A stretch of DNA of 64,000 bases from assembly GCF_001656295.1 (NCBI RefSeq), contig NZ_LXHE01000002.1, positions 124,001 to 188,000 of the forward strand. The letters run 5' to 3'. Source of the DNA: Moraxella catarrhalis. Lineage in GTDB: Bacteria; Pseudomonadota; Gammaproteobacteria; Pseudomonadales; Moraxellaceae. Of the stretch, positions 31,264 to 41,297 are shown one piece after another (position 1 is the first letter of the stretch; each line of letters begins with the position of its first letter). The notes beneath the pieces were generated by a model. It saw nothing but the letters and a program-made list of their open reading frames with translations. It was not told the DNA's origin and ran no database searches. The position numbers and the translations under genes were made by a program.

Positions 31264-32127
31264 ATGACACAGCCAATGATAGCCGCTCAATCAACCATTA
31301 CCGTATCAGGGATTGAGATTGGTAATGATAAGCCTTTTGTTCTATTTGGCGGTATGAATGTGCTTGAAAGCCGTGAATTGGCTTTTGAGATTGCTGAGCA
31401 ATATATCGATATTTGCCAAAGGCTTAATATCGGTTATGTGTTCAAGGCAAGTTTTGATAAAGCAAATCGCTCAAGTTTGCACTCTTTTCGTGGTCCAAGT
31501 CTTGAGAATGGCTTGACTTGGCTAAATGACATTAAAGAAACTTACAATGTCCCCATTATTACCGATGTGCATGAACCCTATCAAGCTGCACCTGTTGCCA
31601 AAGTTGCCGATATCCTACAATTACCTGCTTTTTTGTCCCGCCAGACGGATTTGGTGAGTGCCATTGCACGCACTGGTAAGGTAATTAATGTCAAAAAAGC
31701 ACAGTTTTTGGCACCACATGAAATGCGTCATATCATTAATAAATGTTTGGAAGCTGGTAATGATCAAGTGATTCTTTGTGAGCGTGGTTCGGCATTTGGT
31801 TATAATAATTTGGTTGTCGATATGCTTGGCTTTGATACCATGAAGTCAATGAATGTACCAGTATTTTTTGATGTTACGCACGCACTTCAAGAGCCTGGCG
31901 CTCGTGGTGACAGTGCAGGTGGCAGACGCCATCAGATTACTACACTTGCTCGTGCGGGTATGGCGACAGGCTTGGCGGGTTTATTTTTAGAAGCTCATCC
32001 TGATCCTGATAAGGCGAAATGTGATGGCCCAAGTGCATTACGCCTAAATCAACTTGAGCCATTTTTGATACAAATTAAGCAGCTTGATGATTTGGTCAAA
32101 GGCTTTGAAACTTTAGATACACAATAA
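31264..32127 (+). CDS. kdsA: KDO-8-phosphate synthase
   Basis: Condenses arabinose 5-phosphate with phosphoenolpyruvate to KDO-8-phosphate for lipooligosaccharide core (287 residues). Family blocks: [92 protein letters not shown]. The Asn in NVKKAQ marks the metal-independent class. The adjacent eno supplies phosphoenolpyruvate, a long-known gene pairing. Confidence 0.96.
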   Translation: MTQPMIAAQSTITVSGIEIGNDKPFVLFGGMNVLESRELAFEIAEQYIDICQRLNIGYVFKASFDKANRSSLHSFRGPSLENGLTWLNDIKETYNVPIITDVHEPYQAAPVAKVADILQLPAFLSRQTDLVSAIARTGKVINVKKAQFLAPHEMRHIINKCLEAGNDQVILCERGSAFGYNNLVVDMLGFDTMKSMNVPVFFDVTHALQEPGARGDSAGGRRHQITTLARAGMATGLAGLFLEAHPDPDKAKCDGPSALRLNQLEPFLIQIKQLDDLVKGFETLDTQ

Positions 32128-32163
32128 TAGATACACAAAATTAAAGAATTTTATCATTAATAA

Positions 32164-33501
<1,338 letters not shown>

Positions 33502-33535
33502 TCTGCGATTTTATCAATGATTTGGGAAAAACACT

Positions 33536-33946
33536 GTGGCAAATGTGAATAAGATACTTAGACACATGGTGAGTAATCAGCTTAAACTGATTATCAGCAT
33601 TATTATTGCGGCAGTGGTTTTGGTGCTGATGCAAATACAGTATTGGTACGGCGATTATGGTCATGCCAATCTAATTGCTGTAAAAAATCAGCTGCATGAA
33701 CAAAATCGCTTGAATCAAGAGCAGATCAATAAAAACAACCTCTTATTGGCTGATGTCAAAGATCTAAAATTGGGTCTTTCGGCAATTGAGGAGCATGCAC
33801 GGTTGGACCTTGGTCTAATTAAGCCTGGCGAAACATTTATTCAGCTGTCAAATGCACCAATCACTTATTCACGCCAGCCCTTGCTTGAAATTGATGAGAG
33901 TATCGAGGCTGTTGATTCTGTACCAGAACCCATACCCAATCACTGA
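33536..33946 (+). CDS. ftsB: FtsB-like divisome protein
   Basis: 136 residues: one membrane helix (about residues 16-35, LKLIISIIIAAVVLVLMQIQ), the YWYGDYGHANL juxtamembrane block, and a coiled coil (VKNQLHEQNRLNQEQINKNN) ending in the FtsB/DivIC signature SAIEEHARLDLGLIKPGETF. It links FtsQ and FtsL to septal synthesis. GTG start at 33536 with GGGAAA upstream. The eno-ftsB-ispD order is the standard gammaproteobacterial one and confirms the name. Confidence 0.92.
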   Translation: MANVNKILRHMVSNQLKLIISIIIAAVVLVLMQIQYWYGDYGHANLIAVKNQLHEQNRLNQEQINKNNLLLADVKDLKLGLSAIEEHARLDLGLIKPGETFIQLSNAPITYSRQPLLEIDESIEAVDSVPEPIPNH

Positions 33947-33962
33947 TATACAAAAGTTTTTG

Positions 33963-33998
33963 ATCGCCAAACTGTTTGATCTGATTTGGCGATTTTTA
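33963..33998 (+). terminator. Intrinsic terminator of eno-ftsB
   Basis: ATCGCCAAA / TTTGGCGAT stem (33963-33993) followed by TTTTATT. Confidence 0.85.
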
Positions 33999-34012
33999 TT
34001 ATTTGATGGCTT

Positions 34013-34732
34013 ATGAAAACAACGATTTATCCGCTCATTGTCGCTGCTGGCACAGGATCAAGATTTGGTGCTAATAGACCCAAGCAATATCTTAAAATTG
34101 GTACTAAAAGTATTTTGGCACACAGTATTTCTCGATTAAATCACCCCGATCTTGATGCTTTGACCGTGGTGATTGCTCATGATGATGCCTATATCCAAAA
34201 CGAAATGTTGGACATTCAATCCTCTTTTGATCAGACGGTTTACTACACAACTGGCGGTGATGAGCGATGGCAGTCGGTGATGAATGGACTTAACAAAATC
34301 TGTGCCGAGGGGGGTCAAGATAATGATTGGGTGCTTATTCATGATGCAGCAAGACCATGTTTGCCTTATGCTGATTTAGATCGATTGATTCATAAAATCA
34401 AAAGCAATCAATGCAATGCAGCAATATTGGCGACAGCTGTCGTGGATACATTGAAGTTTGCCAAAGATAACCATATTAGCCATACGGTCAGCCGAGATTA
34501 TTTATGGCAAGCGTTGACGCCTCAGGCATTTAAGATAGGGGTTTTAAAGTCGGCTTTTGAATTTGTCATCACCAACCGCCTACAGATTACTGATGAGGCA
34601 TCAGCGTGTGAAGCGATGGGAGAGTCTGTCACCATTGTGCCAGCATCTCGGATGAATATTAAGCTGACTTATCCTGATGATTTGCCGCTTATGGAGAAGA
34701 TTTTAAGCGGTTTATTTGATGAATTGGTCTAA
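34013..34732 (+). CDS. ispD: IspD, MEP cytidylyltransferase
   Basis: Makes CDP-methylerythritol in the MEP isoprenoid pathway (239 residues). Nucleotidyltransferase signature LIVAAGTGSRFGANRPKQYL at the N-terminus, IHDAARPCLPYADLD near residue 108, and RDYLWQALTPQAF, the family block. Co-directional with comEC 13 bases downstream. The ftsB terminator lies immediately upstream, so its promoter must overlap that hairpin or read-through drives it. Confidence 0.95.
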   Translation: MKTTIYPLIVAAGTGSRFGANRPKQYLKIGTKSILAHSISRLNHPDLDALTVVIAHDDAYIQNEMLDIQSSFDQTVYYTTGGDERWQSVMNGLNKICAEGGQDNDWVLIHDAARPCLPYADLDRLIHKIKSNQCNAAILATAVVDTLKFAKDNHISHTVSRDYLWQALTPQAFKIGVLKSAFEFVITNRLQITDEASACEAMGESVTIVPASRMNIKLTYPDDLPLMEKILSGLFDELV

Positions 34733-34745
34733 TTAAGTTAAGCTT

Positions 34746-37268
34746 ATGGCGGTTTGGTTATTTGTTTTTGTTGTCTTGGCTGTGCTTGCCATCTTGGGCA
34801 GTATTGAGCAATTTTGGTTTGATGAGACATGGCTTGGTGTTTTAGCTTCAGATCAATTCATCTTATTAATAACTGCAGGTTTATTGTTGTGTTTACTTGG
34901 ATGGTCGCTGATACCTACATCTAAATTAGCCAAAATCAATCGCTTGCTCAAAGCGTGTCTACTTGCAAGTATTGTTTTGTTATTTGTGGTGCGTACATTG
35001 GTCGCATATGTTACTTATGAGATGCATACGCCAAACGCTCGCTACATGGTCAGTGCTGACGCTCATATTCATACTCTGAGTGATGGGGTTTATGATGACA
35101 TCTTAGGTACTTCATTTCGCCAAGTAGCGACTTTACATAATATTAAACCCATTATTCCTTCTGCTCATCACTCCTCAACTTTAAAGATTTATAATCCCTT
35201 TGGGGAATTTAATCCCAACCCTTCAATAATGTCAACTCAAGAGGATTTAGACAAATTAAAATCAATGGAGGGTATGACGGTACTTTTGTCAGCCAATCCA
35301 AATATTACTCAAGCCGATTTGAGCAAACTTGCTAAGGTTCAGCCTGCTATGCGTTTGACTGCCGAGATTTTGATTACGCCGATTGATAAAACGCCATCGG
35401 CAAGTGGTTTTGATACCAATCAATGGCTACGCACTCGCCATATTCATGCTCAAGCAAAAATTTTGTCTGTTGGTGAGATTGCACCGCTTGAGGCAGAATC
35501 TTTGGCTCAGCGGTTTTATTTTCGTCTTGAGCAATTTCGTCATCGGCTCAGAACGCATTTTTATCAAGATTGGCATAAGCTTAGTGCATCGCAATCACAG
35601 GCAAGAGCGGTTTCTTTGAGCTTGATGACAGGTGATCGTGCTTTGATTGATAAGCACACCAAAGAACTGGATCAATTGGCAGGTATTTCTCATCTGCTTG
35701 CCATCTCAGGGACACATGTGCTATTTTTAGCGGTGATTTTATCAGCACTTGTCACTTTTATGACGGATAAATTTGCACAACGCATTTATGCACATTTACC
35801 AAGATGGCAAATTCGTATGATGGTCATGGTGTTGGCAAGTTTGGTTTATGCATTGTTTACAGGGTTTGATGTGCCTGCGGTGCGAACTGTTTATTTATTA
35901 ATTGCAGCTTGGCTGGTTCGCTACTTAATACTGCCCACTGGCATGATTTCTGTGCTGGCGTGGGTAGCCTTGTTGATGATTTGGCTTGACCCTTATGTGT
36001 TATGGCAAGCAGGATTTTGGTTGTCATTTATTGCCGTGTTGTTATTGATGCGTTATGAGTCCAAAATCGATATGATAAATGAGACCAATCAAAATCAGGG
36101 ACAGCTTGTACGGCGATGGCTTCAATTCAAACAGGCAGTGCGTTTGCAATTTTGGCTATTTTTTAGCATGCTGCCTGTGTCTATCTTATTATTTGGCAAG
36201 GTATCAATCTGGGGTTTGGTGGTGAATTTATTTGCCATCGGATTGTTTGGTTTTGTTGTTGTACCCATTAACTTAATCGCTGGTGCAGTTTTTGGGATTT
36301 TGCCAGAGCTGTCGCAGCTACTTTGGGGCGTATCTTCTGCTGTACTTTATTGGCTGCATGATTTTTTGTATTTTGGACTAAGCAGCCAAATTGGTAGTTT
36401 GGGTGCTTGGCTGTATGCGCCTTTTGGGATGGCAGGATTTTTACTCAGTTTTATGGTGGTGGGCTTATGGATATTGCCAAATGTCTTACCTAGGGTACTG
36501 ATTATACTACCTTTGGTGGCGATGATATTTTTGGGATTGCCCAAGCAGATACCGCATTTTAAGCTGATTATTTTGCCAAGTGATACGCCTAATATCAGTC
36601 AGATGCTGCTTAGTTATCACAATGCCAATCAGCAAAAACACTGGCTTATCTTAAATGATTTGGGTGCCAAGAGCTTAAGAGCAAATCATACCCAAACATT
36701 GACCGATCAGCTGTATCGACTGGGAGCGGCACAACATGGCATAGATGGTATCATTGTCCAAAGCCCAAGTGCCATATTTTTGCCTGTGGTGGGTCAGCTT
36801 GCTAAAGCATTACCTGTGTATCGCTTTTGGCAGGCGGGTAATCATGAGCCTTTGGCAAATATTCACCACACACCATGTCGTGCAGGTTTACATTGGCAAT
36901 CTGAAGGCATTGGTATAAAAGCTTTGACGGGTTGGCATGAGATTGGTGATGAGCGTGTACAGCACTGTGAAATTGAAGTTTTGGCAGATTTGCCACTAAA
37001 TACCCAAAATCTGATAGAAGATCAGCTTGAGCCTAATTTTGGGGAGACTGATACCGACACTTCAAATCAAACACAGCTGATCATCAGCACAAATCGTGAG
37101 CCAATACTTTGGCAGCTATGGGACATGCTGTGTCTTTTTAATGAAGAACTAAAGTTGGTGACGCCTGCAGGCTATCATTCGGTTTGGCTTAGCACCACAC
37201 ACGCCTCTGATGCCAGCCATGTTAAAGCCAATTTAGATACCCCGCAATCACTTTACTTAGATAAATAG
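34746..37268 (+). CDS. comEC: ComEC/Rec2 DNA-uptake channel
   Basis: Inner-membrane channel for single-stranded DNA in natural transformation (840 residues). An N-terminal pair of helices and an OB-like DUF4131 domain are followed by the competence domain with HLLAISGTHVLFLAVILSAL near residue 320 and about ten helices to residue 600. A C-terminal beta-lactamase-like domain seems degenerate: I do not see a clear HxHxDH motif after LIILPSDTPN, so the nuclease-like site may be lost. Moraxella species are naturally competent, which fits. It follows ispD by 13 bases. Confidence 0.92.
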   Translation: MAVWLFVFVVLAVLAILGSIEQFWFDETWLGVLASDQFILLITAGLLLCLLGWSLIPTSKLAKINRLLKACLLASIVLLFVVRTLVAYVTYEMHTPNARYMVSADAHIHTLSDGVYDDILGTSFRQVATLHNIKPIIPSAHHSSTLKIYNPFGEFNPNPSIMSTQEDLDKLKSMEGMTVLLSANPNITQADLSKLAKVQPAMRLTAEILITPIDKTPSASGFDTNQWLRTRHIHAQAKILSVGEIAPLEAESLAQRFYFRLEQFRHRLRTHFYQDWHKLSASQSQARAVSLSLMTGDRALIDKHTKELDQLAGISHLLAISGTHVLFLAVILSALVTFMTDKFAQRIYAHLPRWQIRMMVMVLASLVYALFTGFDVPAVRTVYLLIAAWLVRYLILPTGMISVLAWVALLMIWLDPYVLWQAGFWLSFIAVLLLMRYESKIDMINETNQNQGQLVRRWLQFKQAVRLQFWLFFSMLPVSILLFGKVSIWGLVVNLFAIGLFGFVVVPINLIAGAVFGILPELSQLLWGVSSAVLYWLHDFLYFGLSSQIGSLGAWLYAPFGMAGFLLSFMVVGLWILPNVLPRVLIILPLVAMIFLGLPKQIPHFKLIILPSDTPNISQMLLSYHNANQQKHWLILNDLGAKSLRANHTQTLTDQLYRLGAAQHGIDGIIVQSPSAIFLPVVGQLAKALPVYRFWQAGNHEPLANIHHTPCRAGLHWQSEGIGIKALTGWHEIGDERVQHCEIEVLADLPLNTQNLIEDQLEPNFGETDTDTSNQTQLIISTNREPILWQLWDMLCLFNEELKLVTPAGYHSVWLSTTHASDASHVKANLDTPQSLYLDK

Positions 37269-37363
37269 TGAATAATCAGGTAGGCACACTATCGTTTATA
37301 TGGTTTTTGGGTTACAATAAGTGCATTTTCACATTTTAAGTATTTTTGTATAAGGTATCAATT

Positions 37364-38392
37364 ATGGCATGGCCACCAAATCCTGACAAATCGCCCCAAA
37401 AAATATCAGCTGACACACCCATGAGTGCACCCAGACAAGGTGAAGAATGGCGTCTGCTCGAAAAAACACTGCTTGCCAGCATTGAAGAGCAAAGGGCTAA
37501 CCGTCTTTGGTCGGTATTTTTGAAATTATTGACCTTTGCTTTTTTGGTATTTTTTATCATTGTGCTTGGTTTTGGGTGCAGCGGTTCTGGATCATCATTT
37601 GAGCGCGTTGGGATAGGCGAGCCGCACATTGCTGTGGTGGATGTGACTGGCGCGATTACCGCGAATGGTGATACCAATGCTTTAAATATCAATGACTCTT
37701 TGATGGAAGCTTTTGATAACCAAAACGCCAAAGCAGTGGTTTTAAATATCAACTCACCAGGCGGTTCGCCAGTGCAGTCAGATGAGATTTGGCAAATGGC
37801 GATGATGCTACGCCAAGAAAATCCTGACAAAAAGCTTTATGCCATCATCGGTGATGTCGGTGCATCAGGTGCATATTATATTGCATCGGCTGCTGATGAG
37901 ATTTGGGTCAATCCATCAAGTTTGGTCGGTTCTATCGGTGTGATCATGTCTGGCTTTAATGCAGAAGAGCTGATGAGAAAAGTGGGTATCAAAGATCGTA
38001 CACTGACCGCAGGTGAGTATAAAGACATCCTAAGCGTCAGCCGTGAGATGACCGCCAGTGAGCAGCAGCATATCCAAAATATGCTAGACAACACACACCA
38101 AAATTTCATCAATGCTGTCAAACAAGGTCGCGGCAATAAATTGATCAATCCTGAACAAAATCAGCTATTTAGTGGTCTGATTTGGACGGGTACAGATGCT
38201 GTTGAGCTAGGGCTAGCGGATAAAACAGGCAGTATCAGTGAGCTTAAAAGACAGCTCGAGCTGGATACGGTAGATTACACCTATGTTAATCCGATGAATA
38301 AACTGTTTGATCGTTTTGGCGTGCAGGTCGGTAAGGGCTTGGGCGAGGGTTTGAAATTTAGCCTAAATCAAGAACAAACGGATATAAAATAA
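37364..38392 (+). CDS. S49 family signal-peptide peptidase
   Basis: 342-residue single-domain SppA-type membrane protease (half the length of E. coli SppA). N-terminal cytoplasmic region, one membrane helix (LLTFAFLVFFIIVLGFG), then the Ser-Lys protease domain. NSPGGSPVQSDEIW is followed by the nucleophile Ser in GDVGASGAYYIASAADEI. The general-base Lys is probably in the SVSREMTASEQQH-adjacent AGEYKDIL. ATG 37364 with AAGG upstream is preferred over a TTG 18 bases earlier. It cleaves remnant signal peptides in the membrane. Confidence 0.92.
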   Translation: MAWPPNPDKSPQKISADTPMSAPRQGEEWRLLEKTLLASIEEQRANRLWSVFLKLLTFAFLVFFIIVLGFGCSGSGSSFERVGIGEPHIAVVDVTGAITANGDTNALNINDSLMEAFDNQNAKAVVLNINSPGGSPVQSDEIWQMAMMLRQENPDKKLYAIIGDVGASGAYYIASAADEIWVNPSSLVGSIGVIMSGFNAEELMRKVGIKDRTLTAGEYKDILSVSREMTASEQQHIQNMLDNTHQNFINAVKQGRGNKLINPEQNQLFSGLIWTGTDAVELGLADKTGSISELKRQLELDTVDYTYVNPMNKLFDRFGVQVGKGLGEGLKFSLNQEQTDIK

Positions 38393-38401
38393 CTAAAAAT
38401 A

Positions 38402-38433
38402 AAAACGCTCACTGAGAAAGTGGGCGTTTTTAT
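38402..38433 (+). terminator. Intrinsic terminator of the S49 peptidase gene
   Basis: AAAACGCTCAC / GTGGGCGTTTT stem with a G-T pair, then TTATTTT. Confidence 0.82.
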
Positions 38434-38464
38434 TTTGTATTGATTTTAAGGAAGTTGTTTAGAT

Positions 38465-38767
38465 TTATCCCAAATCGCATGTTTGATTGACATCGGTCAA
38501 TGCTTCATCAATGATGGATTGACTGACGCCTTTTTTGCGCAGCTTTTCGATGAATAGTGTGTCATGGGCAAGCGTGTAATTGGAATTATCTCGGTCAAGA
38601 CCTTGACGAATGTACAAGCGAATCAGACCTTGGATGCGGCTAAATCCATGCATCTGAGCGGTCTCTTCAAGATGCTGAATGATTTCTTCGGACAAACGCA
38701 AATGCACAGGACGCATGATGGTCTGTGGATGATCTGAATAGCGATTTTTAATGTGTGGGGGTAACAT
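38465..38767 (-). CDS. Ribbon-helix-helix-like DNA-binding protein
   Basis: 100 residues. MRPVHLRLSEEIIQHLEETAQ followed by GFSRIQGLIRLYIRQGLD has the strand-helix-helix pattern of CopG/Arc-type regulators (about residues 18-58), then a C-terminal helical tail FIEKLRKKGVSQSIIDEALTD. Such proteins are often antitoxins, but no toxin-sized ORF lies next to it on either side, so it is either a solitary regulator or an orphan antitoxin. Its targets are unknown. Confidence 0.65.
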   Translation of the reverse strand: MLPPHIKNRYSDHPQTIMRPVHLRLSEEIIQHLEETAQMHGFSRIQGLIRLYIRQGLDRDNSNYTLAHDTLFIEKLRKKGVSQSIIDEALTDVNQTCDLG

Positions 38768-39237
38768 AAATATCCTGATGGTTTATTTTCAAAAAGATTA
38801 TAGCATGATGGTAGGGGATGTCAATTTTTGGGCTCTTAATCGAATTGGTGGTCTTTTAAGGCAACTACTATGATTGAGGGTTTTTTGTTTAAAATTAACA
38901 GAGCAAACTCATACTAAAAAGTCATATTTATATGACAATTTTCATATTTTTTTAAGTAAAATTTTGTAATGATAATTATCAATGTTTTGAAAATACCCAC
39001 AAATAACTCTATAGTAGAATTTGCAATAATTGCAGCTTTGCATCCCAAAGTTTCATCTTATAAAAACTCCTAACCTGTAAGATGGCTTATTAAGTGCCCT
39101 ATTAATTTGATATTACTTACCTGATTAAGCTTTGGTTGATAAAAATGTTTCTAACGTCGCTAAAGATTGTTGGTGGTCGATAGTAATATTAATAAATCAT
39201 AGGTATATTAGCAAATAATCTTTTGAGATAAATCCTA
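38768..39237 (+). promoter_or_regulatory. Gap with Fur-like box and palindrome upstream of the autotransporter
   Basis: No gene is seen in these 470 AT-rich bases. GTCATATTTATATGAC (38921-38936) is a perfect palindrome. AATGATAATTATCAAT (38969-38984), centred on GATAATTATC, matches the Fur box core closely. A TAGAAT at 39013-39018 is a candidate -10, giving a leader of over 200 bases, as is common for long-leader autotransporter genes. No short tandem repeats of the phase-variable kind are present. Confidence 0.5.
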
Positions 39238-41138
39238 ATGAACAAAATTTTCAAAACAAAGCGTAACTCACAGGGTTAATCTATAGTGTGTTCAGAAATC
39301 GCTAAAAGCCGTGGTAAAGGCTTTAAACTAGTATCAGGTGCGCTAGCTGTAGCAACGATGTTGGGTGCAATTGCTGCTTCTGCTGTGGTACGTGAGCATA
39401 CTGGACAAAATTCGATTGGGAAAAATGCTGAATCTGCTGAGATTGATATTTGGGGTGCTGGTAATGTTGTAAATGGCAATACAGCAATCTCTAAACTTGT
39501 TATCTTTGGTAATGTGAATACTGGTATATCGCATAATGCAGGTGAGATTGGTATCATTGGCAATCAGAATGATGGGGTGGCTCCTATAATGGTGGCTCTA
39601 TTGTTAAGGTCATAGGTGACCAAAATAGAGCCATCCTTGGAAATGGAGAGAATACACAAATTACTGTTTTGGGCAATAAAAATGACTCAATCAAAGATAA
39701 CGAAGAAGGTTCTGTCATCTTTGTAACAGGTGATTTAAATAAGGAAGTCGTAGGAAACAAAGAAGGCTCAAGCATTAATATTTGGGGTAATTCCAATGAA
39801 GCTGTGAACCATAATTCAGGTTCAGTCAGTATTGTTGGTAGCTCTAACAGTAGTGTTGCGGGTAACCTGGATTCTTCAATCGTGAGTGTCGTAGGCGATG
39901 AAAACTCTGCCATTATAGAGAATACCATTGTTACTGTTGTTGGTAGTAGAAAGTGACATTGGCAATAGTGATAATGTAACCGCCATCATTTTTGGTAATA
40001 ATAAATCTATTTCTAATAACAAAAAAGAACCGTTTTTTATGTTATCAGCCACGAAAACGACTGGGATGAAAACCCTGACTCTGTCATTATCTTGGGTAGT
40101 AACAATACTGACGTTAAAAACAATGAGAGCAAAATAATTTTTGTTGGTGATGGTAATAACCAAATCGGCGAGAACTCAGGCCCAGTCAATGTTTTTGGTA
40201 GTGATAAGAGCAGAATTACTAAGAACGAAGGTGTTGTAAGTATTATCGGTAGCACAAACGAAATTATCTACAACAATGGCAAGAACTCTCCAGTTGCTAT
40301 CGTTGGTAATAATAACTCTGATGTCACTGGCAATAAAAATAAAGCCAAAGTAAACGTCTATGGCAATGGCAATAGCACGATTGCTCGAAACGAGGAAGAT
40401 TCTGTTATTACTGTCTTAGGTGATAACAACAAAGACATCAATGAAAATTCTGGCTCTGTCAGTATCGTTGGTAATAACAATACTGGTGTACAATCTAATA
40501 AAAACTTGGTAATCGTTGGTCATAACAACGAAGACATCAGAAATGTGTCTGATACCTTTATCCTGGCTAGCAATGTCATTAATGTACAAAGCAACTCCGT
40601 TGTATTGGGAAATGCTTCTGCTGGTAAAGCAGTGACTGAAGTTTCAAACCAAGAAATGGCAGGTACCACATATAATTTCGCTGGTGTTGCTTCTCAAGAT
40701 AATGGTTCAGTGTCGGTCGGTGCAGAGGGCAAAGAACGTCAAATCCACTATGTGGCTGCAGGCGAAGTCTCTGCTACTTCAACTGATGCTGTCAATGGCA
40801 GCCAGTTGCATGCGGCTTATCAGGATATCAAACTAAACGATGCCCGCATCTCAAATATGGAGACCAAAGTTGATCGTATTAATGGTCGAATTGATGTTCT
40901 GAATAAGCAAATTCATGCAGCGGGTGCGACTTCTATGGCAATGGGTAACCTTGTCCAAGCCTATCGTCCGGGTCAAAATTCAACAACTGTTGCTTTGGGT
41001 CATTATGGGGATGCGTCAGCGATCGCCTTTGGTTTGAGCACTGTTGCTGATGACAGCAAGTGGGGTGCGAAGATCAGTTTTGCTGCCAATACCGAAAGTG
41101 AGTTCGGTGCTGGTGCTGGTCTAGGTTACTTTTGGTAA
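39238..41138 (+). pseudogene. Broken trimeric (YadA-like) autotransporter adhesin
   Basis: Reading from ATG 39238, the extended signal region MNKIFKTKRNSQG is cut by an in-frame TAA (39277-39279) and then continues as CSEIAKSRGKGFKLVSGALA. The passenger is about twenty units of roughly 20 residues, pattern V-x-I-x-G-x-x-N-x-x-I-x-x-N. Three frameshifts interrupt it: near the G4 run at 39574, near 39945, and between A6 and T6 runs at about 40022-40047. From about 40090 the frame is open through a head-neck region (ATSTDAVNGSQLHAAYQ), coiled coil and the membrane anchor ending in FGAGAGLGYFW. With four lesions it cannot yield the full protein; reinitiation at GTG 39286 would give only about 110 residues. 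Confidence 0.85.
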
Positions 41139-41168
41139 TCGTCTGTTGTTTTAAATTGTTAAATCAAA

Positions 41169-41198
41169 AATCCAGTCTCATTAGGCTGGATTTTTTTT
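41169..41198 (+). terminator. Intrinsic terminator of the autotransporter locus
   Basis: AATCCAG / CTGGATT stem followed by an eight-T run. Confidence 0.85.
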
Positions 41199-41228
41199 GC
41201 TGAATTATAAAAGACTTATCAAGAATTG

Positions 41229-41285
41229 TTGTAATTTTTCATATATGTTATATAATAACGACTTTAATGTTATGTTATATCATAT
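41229..41285 (+). promoter_or_regulatory. Zur-like operator/promoter of the ZnuD-like gene
   Basis: GTTATATAATAAC (41247-41259) is a perfect palindrome like the core of Zur sites. It contains the -10 hexamer TATAAT (41251-41256), with TTGTAA (41229-41234) 16 bases upstream. A second related half, ATGTTATATCATAT (41272-41285), follows. Repressor binding would block polymerase directly. Confidence 0.7.
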
Positions 41286-41297
41286 TATGAGGGCATC

